Part shown: positions 58,533-64,000 of the stretch, one piece after another
Layout: every line of letters starts with the position of its first letter
Numbering within the stretch: position 1 is the stretch's first letter
Source: Neobacillus pocheonensis
GTDB lineage: Bacteria > Bacillota > Bacilli > Bacillales > Cytobacillaceae
Assembly (NCBI GenBank): GCA_023702235.1
Contig: JAMQCR010000001.1
Span: 868,001-932,000, forward strand
Length of the DNA: 64,000 nt
Reading direction: 5' to 3'
Translations under genes and position numbers: made by a program
Notes under the pieces: generated by a model
What the model saw: the letters and a program-made list of their open reading frames with translations, nothing else
Databases searched by the model: none
What the model was told of the DNA's origin: nothing

Positions 58533-58725
58533 GATAAGCACCTCTCAAGCTATTACCTATCATACCAAATCTAAGTGATATTAGGGTGTATAAAAATTAA
58601 TGATTAACAGATGCTAATGATGATAATTGTACAGGTAATTCCAAAAGAAAGCATGATTCATTTTTCTTAAGAATTCTCCAGGCAAACTCTAAAAAACTAG
58701 TTATCCTTAATAAGGGAAGAAGAAT

Positions 58726-59703
58726 ATGAATCATTTAACAATACAGGAAATTGAGATCATTCGTCAAATTCTAAATGAAACAAGAAAACGAAATATAGAT
58801 AATATCTCACGGACTGACGCTTATTTTTCATATTTTAAAAAGAACCCTGATATCCTTTGGTCCTTCCTTGCAAGTATGGTTTCAAGAAATGGTGGTTGGA
58901 ATATGTGTGATCTTGAAGGTGCCATTTTCCCCCAGTTGTTAGATCCAAAAACAAGAAAACAGCTTTTTTTAACCTATGAACGTGCGAATTGGTTAATTTT
59001 CCATGATGTATTTCCGCAATTATTGCTATACCAATATTCGACGAAAATAAATCGACCTATGTTTCATTTACTCCCGTATTTTAATGTCTCAGCTTTTATT
59101 CAAGGAGAATGGAATCGATATTGGAAGGATAGTGATAGGTATAGACTAACTACTGCCTTAATCATAAATGAGCAAAATGTGATTCAAACTCCGGTCATTG
59201 ATCATCCAGTCTATAAGAAAAAGGTTTTTCGTTCCATTATATTTTCTTTTCAAGATTGGCTTCATTTTAGTTGTGTTCTGTTCCCTACATGTGGTGGTGA
59301 AGTTTACGGAGCTAGTGTTAATGGCTTTAGAACTCTATCGAAAAGAATTGATCTTGGGAAAAGGCTTGCAAACATTCTTTTCCATCCACGGCTTTTTCCT
59401 TATTTCTTTGAGTTTGCGGAAAAAACTCCACATACGGGCTCTCGATATGATTATGAACAATATTTTAAAATCAAAACCACGCGAAATACACCGATGTTAA
59501 GAACGAGCTTTCCGATTATTGAGCACCATCAACATAAATACGAGGACTGGAGTAAGGATGGAAAGGTGTCACCAAATTGGTTGCATGCAGCTATAAAACA
59601 TCGTCATCCGATCCATCTAACGGATTGGTATTTCGCTAAGTCAAACCAACTTCAATTATTGCTCTCACTCCAAAAGGTGTTGAACCTGGAAAAATGGAAA
59701 TAA
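58726..59703 (+). CDS. yppC: DUF2515 family protein YppC
   Basis: The 325-residue soluble protein has the family segments RTDAYFSYFKKNPDILWSFLASMVSRNGGWNM, DLEGAIFP and FPQLLLYQYS (given here in short parts). It lacks recognisable catalytic motifs. The ATG follows GGGAAGA. It is divergent from recU and corresponds to yppC by position and length. Confidence 0.8.
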   Translation: MNHLTIQEIEIIRQILNETRKRNIDNISRTDAYFSYFKKNPDILWSFLASMVSRNGGWNMCDLEGAIFPQLLDPKTRKQLFLTYERANWLIFHDVFPQLLLYQYSTKINRPMFHLLPYFNVSAFIQGEWNRYWKDSDRYRLTTALIINEQNVIQTPVIDHPVYKKKVFRSIIFSFQDWLHFSCVLFPTCGGEVYGASVNGFRTLSKRIDLGKRLANILFHPRLFPYFFEFAEKTPHTGSRYDYEQYFKIKTTRNTPMLRTSFPIIEHHQHKYEDWSKDGKVSPNWLHAAIKHRHPIHLTDWYFAKSNQLQLLLSLQKVLNLEKWK

Positions 59704-59737
59704 AAAAGCAAGGATGACTGACCTTGCTTTTTTATTC
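59702..59737. terminator. Terminator between yppC and the SspM-like gene
   Basis: AAAAAGCAAGG and CCTTGCTTTTT form an 11-bp perfect stem; it can serve both converging genes. Confidence 0.88.
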
Positions 59738-59750
59738 AATCAAAATGTTT

Positions 59751-59858
59751 TTAATCGGCAGGTCGATTAGGTCCTTCTAGCTTTTTATCGCCATAGCCAG
59801 TTTTTTGGTCAGTTGCCACACGACCTTGTTTTTTGTTTTGTTTATCCTTTTTTGGCAT
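59751..59858 (-). CDS. sspM: Small acid-soluble spore protein, SspM-like
   Basis: A 35-residue, lysine-rich, very hydrophilic protein starts at an ATG after GGAGGTGTAAGG. It begins MPKKDKQNKKQGR and ends KKLEGPNRPAD, where the GPNRP tail resembles that of B. subtilis SspM, found in the same place next to yppC. The family name is inferred from the tail, length and synteny. Forespore expression is expected but no sigma-G promoter was confirmed. Confidence 0.65.
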   Translation of the reverse strand: MPKKDKQNKKQGRVATDQKTGYGDKKLEGPNRPAD

Positions 59859-60052
59859 CCTTACACCTCCATAATTAGCTTGTGCGGGATTTCATTTTTC
59901 ATACGAATTTATCATTTTGTCGAAAAAAATTGGTAAATTGCCATATTGACACTATCTTTGACGAATCGCTTCTAGTTTTGTCAAGGCAGAAGGAAGCTCG
60001 ATAAAGAAAGAGAATTATACCATATAGATAAACGTGAGGAGGTTTTTTATAA

Positions 60053-60328
60053 ATGAAAAATTCATTGTCCGAAAAGGAAAGGCTGCTTACGACGCTGACG
60101 GAAATTTACGATCAATTAGAAGAATTGGAGTCGGTACTCGAAGCATCTTTCTCAGACCTTCGCCTCAGTTTAAATAAGGAAGAGCTTATAAAATTAAAGG
60201 TTAATGAACAAAGATTATCTGTAGTAGAAATGGAATTAGAACAAATAAACCTTTTTGCATCCGGGGATGATTTAGGGTCTAATCCAAAACAAGTCTCTAG
60301 ACCCTTAAAACTTGAATTAGGATTTTAA
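60053..60328 (+). CDS. Small coiled-coil protein of unknown function (YppD position)
   Basis: The 91-residue protein begins at an ATG after GAGGAGG. It is acidic and helical with heptad-like leucines (LLTTLTEIYDQLEELESVLEA and later VVEMELEQINLF), suggesting a coiled coil. I do not recognise it. It sits where yppD lies in B. subtilis, but I cannot confirm homology. It is followed by yppE. Confidence 0.6.
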   Translation: MKNSLSEKERLLTTLTEIYDQLEELESVLEASFSDLRLSLNKEELIKLKVNEQRLSVVEMELEQINLFASGDDLGSNPKQVSRPLKLELGF

Positions 60329-60412
60329 ATTACGATAAAATAATAGTTATCTTTTTAGAGTAGCATTTGAGTTTCAGTGCTACTTTTTATATTGAGAAAG
60401 GAACTCTAAAAG

Positions 60413-60769
60413 ATGTCTAGAGAAATTGCTCTGTTAACCGAAAAACTATTAAATTACAATCGCTTATTTCTAAAAAATTATCAGGAAGCACGAGAAAAGG
60501 GTGTCAAGAAGGATTTTCATGAAGTGATAAAACCCTTTGCGGATGAAGTAAAATCTGTTAACGAAGAGTGGAGAGTGGCAATGAGAAGCTGGCTCAAAGA
60601 AAGCCCACATAAGTATCTTCATGTGAAGCAAATAGAAACTACATTCGAACATATCGAACTGCAGTCAATCCAATCCTTTTTTCCAGAAACAAGCCGTTCA
60701 AGATTTTTAAACACGAATCGAACAGTTGAATACTTTCTATTGGAAATAGTAAAAGAATTAGGAAATTAA
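60413..60769 (+). CDS. yppE: DUF1798 family protein YppE
   Basis: The 118-residue helical protein has EAREKGVKKDFHEVIKPFADEVK, VNEEWRVAMRSW and QSIQSFFPETSR, close to YppE of B. subtilis, a four-helix bundle of unknown role. The ATG follows AGAAAGGAAC. It converges with yppF and shares a terminator with it. Confidence 0.8.
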   Translation: MSREIALLTEKLLNYNRLFLKNYQEAREKGVKKDFHEVIKPFADEVKSVNEEWRVAMRSWLKESPHKYLHVKQIETTFEHIELQSIQSFFPETSRSRFLNTNRTVEYFLLEIVKELGN

Positions 60770-60770
60770 G

Positions 60771-60801
60771 AAAAGAGATGCTTTAAAAGGCATCTCTTTA
60801 A
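60771..60801. terminator. Bidirectional terminator between yppE and yppF
   Basis: AAAGAGATGC and GCATCTCTTT form a 10-bp perfect stem with an 8-base loop, flanked by A and T tracts. Confidence 0.85.
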
Positions 60802-60805
60802 ATAC

Positions 60806-61018
60806 TTATTTTGAATTTTCGATGAGGGAGTTCTCCTTATAATTGTCAGGTATCACCGCGCCTTGATTTTCAAGCTCGCGGACAAGAAGGCGATATTCTT
60901 TAATGTCGATTTCGTTGTGAATGTATGCTTTCTTAGCAAAATCCATTAATGCATTTACATCATCAGTAATGTAATCCCGACTTTGAATAAATTTGCTTTT
61001 TAATTCACGAATATCCAT
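60806..61018 (-). CDS. yppF: YppF-like small protein
   Basis: The 70-residue helical protein reads MDIRELKSKFIQSR, then DVNALMDFAKKAYI and EYRLLVRELENQGA. The last part is typical of YppF, and the position after yppE on the opposite strand agrees. The ATG follows TAGGAGGAGC. Function unknown. Confidence 0.78.
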   Translation of the reverse strand: MDIRELKSKFIQSRDYITDDVNALMDFAKKAYIHNEIDIKEYRLLVRELENQGAVIPDNYKENSLIENSK

Positions 61019-61205
61019 AAATAGCTCCTCCTACATCCTTTTTTCTATCGTAACATGAAAAAAAAGGATTTCTAGTTTTTAAAATATTTAAACTTTAGAC
61101 AAAGTTCTTGTGTTTTTGACATTGTCCATCCAATTCAAAATAATCACCATTGAGCTAAAATCATCATAAAGTGTAGTAATGATAACGCGGAGGAGATGTT
61201 TGCCC

Positions 61206-61760
61206 ATGTTTGGTACAAATAGACCGAATCACTTCATTAATTATGGATACTCGGGGCAAATGAAGCACGGGGGACCATTAGATTATCAAAGGAATCATCA
61301 ACCAATTCCAGCCAATCAACCTTATCCTTTTCAAACACCACCACAAAATTATGATTGGTATCCTTACAAACAGGAAAATCCGTACTATCCACAACAATAC
61401 CAGCCCTTCGGCCAAAACTTTCAGCCCGGACCCATCCCACAAACGGTGCCCTATTCAAAGCAGCAGTTTCAACAGAAGGATTCGCAATTTCTATTCCAAA
61501 ACCCACTTCAGCCAAAGGAAGAAGTGGTACAACAAAATCAATATATGCCAATGAATGGATATCCAATGATGAATCCATATCCAAAACAAAATACCATCCC
61601 TAAACATGCTGGAGGAATGCAATCCTTTATGAACTCTTTTAAGTCACAGGATGGGTCAGTTGACTTTAATAAAATGATGAATACCGCTGGTCAGATGATG
61701 AATGCCGTAAACCAAGTATCATCACTTGTAAAAGGTTTTGGTGGAATATTTAAAGCGTAA
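61206..61760 (+). CDS. yppG: Gln/Pro/Tyr-rich coat-like protein YppG
   Basis: The 184-residue protein is rich in Pro, Gln, Tyr and Asn (for instance [14 protein letters not shown]), with a C-terminal block [26 protein letters not shown]. This composition fits YppG, and suggests a spore coat or surface role, which is inference. The ATG at 61206 has GGAGGAG about ten bases upstream; the frame extends nine codons further upstream without support. Confidence 0.7.
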   Translation: MFGTNRPNHFINYGYSGQMKHGGPLDYQRNHQPIPANQPYPFQTPPQNYDWYPYKQENPYYPQQYQPFGQNFQPGPIPQTVPYSKQQFQQKDSQFLFQNPLQPKEEVVQQNQYMPMNGYPMMNPYPKQNTIPKHAGGMQSFMNSFKSQDGSVDFNKMMNTAGQMMNAVNQVSSLVKGFGGIFKA

Positions 61761-61789
61761 AAAAAGACGGCGAAGCCGTCTTTTCTTAT
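61761..61789 (+). terminator. Terminator after yppG
   Basis: AAAAGACGGC and GCCGTCTTTT form a 10-bp stem with a GAA loop, followed by CTTAT. Confidence 0.85.
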
Positions 61790-61834
61790 ATTGTTAATCC
61801 CTGCTTGCTCAGTTAAGCAACGTATTTGCCTTCG

Positions 61835-62317
61835 TTAATCATCTATCTCAATAATTTTCCCTTTTTCTTGTGGGATTCGAATCTGTAATAATCCATCTCG
61901 GTAGGAGGCCTTGATTTTCTTTTCATTTATTGGCTGTGGGAGAGCGATTGTTCTTGATGATTGTTGATAGTATTGCTTGCGTCGATAGATCTGATTCTTG
62001 TCATTAGCTTCGGTTACCAATTCATTATTTTCAATTGAAATTGTTAAATAATTTCCAAAGGCATTTAAATGAATTTGATCCCTAGTCACATCAGGTAATT
62101 CGGCTGTTATAAGATATTCATTTCCGGTTTTAATAGTTTCAACATGAAAGGATGCACCTGAAGGAAATGGACTATTGAAAAAATCATCTATGGATTGTAA
62201 AAACCCCCTTATCGGTTTTTCATTGAAAAAATTGTTCATGGATTTTATTAAATCGCCAAACGGTTCCTGCTTGGATTTCTTTGGGTTATTTTGATTTCCA
62301 GGAAGCATAGATGACAT
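61835..62317 (-). CDS. Hsp20-family small heat shock / spore coat-like protein
   Basis: The 160-residue protein has an alpha-crystallin domain (about 63-155), with TAELPDVTRDQIHLNAF-type and ASYRDGLLQIRIPQ sequence; the latter holds the conserved G-L-L-x-I/V-x-I/V-P. The N-terminal region is polar and contains FGDLIKSMNNFF and FLQSIDDFF. CotP/CotM-type coat proteins and chaperones share this fold, so I give no symbol. The ATG at 62317 after GAGAGGGAAC is preferred to the upstream in-frame ATG. Confidence 0.82.
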   Translation of the reverse strand: MSSMLPGNQNNPKKSKQEPFGDLIKSMNNFFNEKPIRGFLQSIDDFFNSPFPSGASFHVETIKTGNEYLITAELPDVTRDQIHLNAFGNYLTISIENNELVTEANDKNQIYRRKQYYQQSSRTIALPQPINEKKIKASYRDGLLQIRIPQEKGKIIEIDD

Positions 62318-62430
62318 CGTGGTTCCCTCTCTTTCCAAAATTTCACACGATATCATATGCTTTTTCCACTAGGTTGGTGCCCGACATATTTTCGCAATAT
62401 CTTTTTGAACGATTTGTTACAAATTAATTT

Positions 62431-62450
62431 AATGTGATGTTTATCACATT
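62431..62450 (+). promoter_or_regulatory. FNR/CRP-type box upstream of hcp
   Basis: AATGTGAT-GTTT-ATCACATT is a perfect 20-bp palindrome that contains TGTGA-N6-TCACA. Its centre is 41.5 bases before the likely start site predicted from TATGCT at 62470-62475, the position of a class II activator. It suits FNR in Bacillus, though CRP-family paralogs bind the same core. Confidence 0.7.
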
Positions 62451-62508
62451 AATAATAGGGCAGCCTTTGTATGCTTAAGCAGTAATTTAGGGAAAGCGAG
62501 TGATAAAA

Positions 62509-63807
62509 ATGTTCTGTTATCAATGTGAACAAACCCCATCTGGCGGATGTAAAGTAATAGGCGTGTGTGGTAAAGATGAAACAATTGCCAGCTTACAAGA
62601 CACGATTATTTTTGGTTTAAAAGGGATTGCAGCCTACCGCACCCATGCGAACCAGCTTGGATATACCGATCCCTTTGTTGATGCGACAACACATGAAGCA
62701 CTTTATTTGACATTAACTAATTCAAACTTTAATGTTCAGGAACATATTGATATGGCAATGAAAGTAGGTCAGTCAGCTGTCCGTGTAATGGAAATGCTTG
62801 ATGAAGCCCATACGAAGCGTTTAGGCATTCCAGAGCCAATCCGCGTTAGCCAGAATAAAATTGAAGGTAAATGTATTGTAGTTACGGGTCACAATTTGTT
62901 CGCTTTAGAGGAATTATTAAAGCAAACTGAAGGAAAAGGAATCAATATTTATACCCATTCGGAAATGCTGCCGGCGCATGGGTATCCAGCATTAAAGAAA
63001 TATACCCACTTAAAAGGGAACATCGGAAAAGCTTGGTATGACCAACGACGATTATTTGAGAATTTTCCTGGGGCAATTTTAGCAACAACAAACTGTGTGA
63101 TGCCAATTAAAGGTACGTATGCAGATCGTATGTTCAGCTATGAAGTGGCAGGTCTAGAAAATGTACAAAAAATAATAAATGATGATTTTTCAGCTTTAAT
63201 TGAAAGGGCATTAGAGCTTCCGGAAGCAGCTATTGATTCCGAAGAAACTTTATTAACAGGATTTCATCATGAAACTGTTCTTGGATTAGCGCCAGAAGTA
63301 ATTGATGCAGTGAAAGCTGGAAAAATCAAACGCTTCTTTGTGATTGCAGGTTGTGATGCACCAGGTAAAGGCGGAGAATATTACCGTGAGCTTGCCACCT
63401 CACTGCCTCCTGAAACGGTTATTCTAACAACATCTTGTGGTAAATTCCGCTTTAATGATGTTGATTATGGAGTAGTCCCAGGAACGAATATTCCTCGTTA
63501 TATTGATTTAGGACAATGCAATAACTCGGGGTCTACTGTTAAAATCGCTATGGCGCTAGCAGATGCATTTGGCTGTGAAGTTAACGAGCTTCCGGTAAGT
63601 ATTGTTTTATCCTGGTTTGAACAAAAAGCAGTTGCTATTCTTCTAGGACTCTTTAGCTTAGGAATTAAGGATATCCGCATTGGGCCAAAACCACCAGAAT
63701 TTATTTCAGCAGGAGTTTTGCAGGTCCTTCAAGATACATTTAATCTAAAGTTAATTGGTACAGCACAAGAAGACATGGAGGAAATGCTTCAACTAACTGC
63801 AAAATAA
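62509..63807 (+). CDS. hcp: Short hybrid-cluster protein (hydroxylamine reductase / NO-detoxifying Hcp, class 3-like)
   Basis: Hcp carries a cubane and a hybrid Fe-S-O cluster and acts on NO or hydroxylamine under anaerobic stress. The N-terminal cubane ligands are C3, C6, C14 and C20 (C-x2-C-x7-C-x5-C, in FCYQCEQT...GVCGK). Hybrid-cluster residues appear in IAGCDAPGKGGEYY, TTSCGKFRFND and LGQCNNSGS. At 432 residues it is about 110 shorter than class 1 and 2 Hcp, as in class 3. The ATG at 62509 is preferred to a GTG three codons earlier. No hcr reductase gene is adjacent. An FNR-type box precedes it. Confidence 0.88.
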   Translation: MFCYQCEQTPSGGCKVIGVCGKDETIASLQDTIIFGLKGIAAYRTHANQLGYTDPFVDATTHEALYLTLTNSNFNVQEHIDMAMKVGQSAVRVMEMLDEAHTKRLGIPEPIRVSQNKIEGKCIVVTGHNLFALEELLKQTEGKGINIYTHSEMLPAHGYPALKKYTHLKGNIGKAWYDQRRLFENFPGAILATTNCVMPIKGTYADRMFSYEVAGLENVQKIINDDFSALIERALELPEAAIDSEETLLTGFHHETVLGLAPEVIDAVKAGKIKRFFVIAGCDAPGKGGEYYRELATSLPPETVILTTSCGKFRFNDVDYGVVPGTNIPRYIDLGQCNNSGSTVKIAMALADAFGCEVNELPVSIVLSWFEQKAVAILLGLFSLGIKDIRIGPKPPEFISAGVLQVLQDTFNLKLIGTAQEDMEEMLQLTAK

Positions 63808-63808
63808 G

Positions 63809-63846
63809 AAAAAGCCACAGCCTCACAATAAAAGGCTGTGGCTTTT
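63809..63846 (+). terminator. Terminator after hcp
   Basis: AAAAGCCACAGCC and GGCTGTGGCTTTT form a 13-bp perfect stem with an 11-base loop. Confidence 0.92.
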
Positions 63847-63903
63847 CTCATGTTCTAGGAAATTATAGAATTAGAAATTGTGGATAACTTTTTACAGGTT
63901 TAG

Positions 63904-64000
63904 ACATGTCCAGCTCCAGCGCCCAGTGTCCTTCGTTCTTCTCCCTACGATAAGTCAACATCGAATCGCTATCGCTCCGTGTTTCCTTTGTCTCAGTCGA
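63904..64000. repeat. Interspersed repeat copy, cut by the window end
   Basis: CATGTCCAGCTCCAGCGCCCAG matches the left part of the repeat at 34094 (CTCCAGCGCC). It continues with TCTCCCTACGATAAGTCAACAT and GAATCGCTATCGCTCCGTG. No gene is seen in 63847-64000. Confidence 0.55.

Noticed and set aside
61237..61603. Open frames on both strands within yppG
   Set aside because: The low-complexity yppG sequence lacks stops in other frames; only the yppG frame has a start signal and known composition.

Overview
The window is a chromosomal segment of a low-GC, endospore-forming member of the Bacillaceae. Spore genes (cotJA/cotJB, sleB-ypeB, spoIVA, ypzI, an sspM-like SASP gene, ypjB), a bacillithiol system (bshA, bshB1, bdr/ypdA), menaquinone and heptaprenyl synthesis (menG, hepS/hepT) and the menaquinol:cytochrome c reductase (qcrABC) all fit this. 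Gene order closely follows the Bacillus subtilis ypb-ypp region, but identity to a named species cannot be fixed from the sequence alone; names are by family recognition and synteny.

Layout. 1-1069: spore coat cotJ genes (minus strand) divergent from a CBS-CBS-ACT protein. 1218-7000: a phosphoesterase, a MerR/B12-binding regulator with the CarH/LitR light-sensor signature, MecB, glutamate dehydrogenase GudB, bacillithiol disulfide reductase and the PrsW protease. 7082-13190: germination pair sleB-ypeB, ypfB, cmk, plsC, the S1-like protein and type 2 IPP isomerase. 13285-19692: ypzI, yphA, der, gpsA, yphE, yphF and spoIVA. 20055-24746: HU, folE-mtrB, hepS-menG-hepT, ndk. 24905-31133: an aromatic supraoperon (aroC, aroB, aroH, hisC, tyrA, aroA) without the trp genes. 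31243-38412: an unrecognised gene, ypiA, ypiB, ypiF, qcrABC, ypjA, ypjB. 38471-40055: a YugP-like metallopeptidase convergent with a YitT-family protein. 40245-45829: a tight run ypjD-dapB-mgsA-bshB1-bshA-cca-birA. 46078-48181: panBCD behind a structured leader. 48347-55148: dinG, ypmA, ypmB, aspB, dnaD, nth, ypoC. 55201-61760: ponA and recU (minus), yppC, an SspM-like SASP, small yppE/F/G-type genes. 61835-63807: an Hsp20-family protein and a short hybrid-cluster protein behind an FNR-type palindrome.

A pervasive feature is single-base indels: at least 20 breaks in about 18 genes, including essential ones (cmk, der, folE, aroA/B/C, ponA), nearly all one missing base in or beside a short homopolymer. 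Restoring one base gives full-length family members each time, so I annotate these as intact genes with probable sequencing or assembly errors, not as pseudogenes.

Most of the window is ordinary conserved Bacillaceae core. No phage, IS element, CRISPR array, tRNA or rRNA was seen. The most notable points are the putative B12-dependent photoreceptor at 2051, the ideally spaced FNR-type box ahead of a short Hcp at 62431, TRAP (mtrB) retained beside an aromatic operon that lacks trp, a panB leader with an attenuator-like terminator, a Gly/Ser/Thr tandem-repeat tail on PBP1, and a degenerate amidohydrolase-like gene at 31243.
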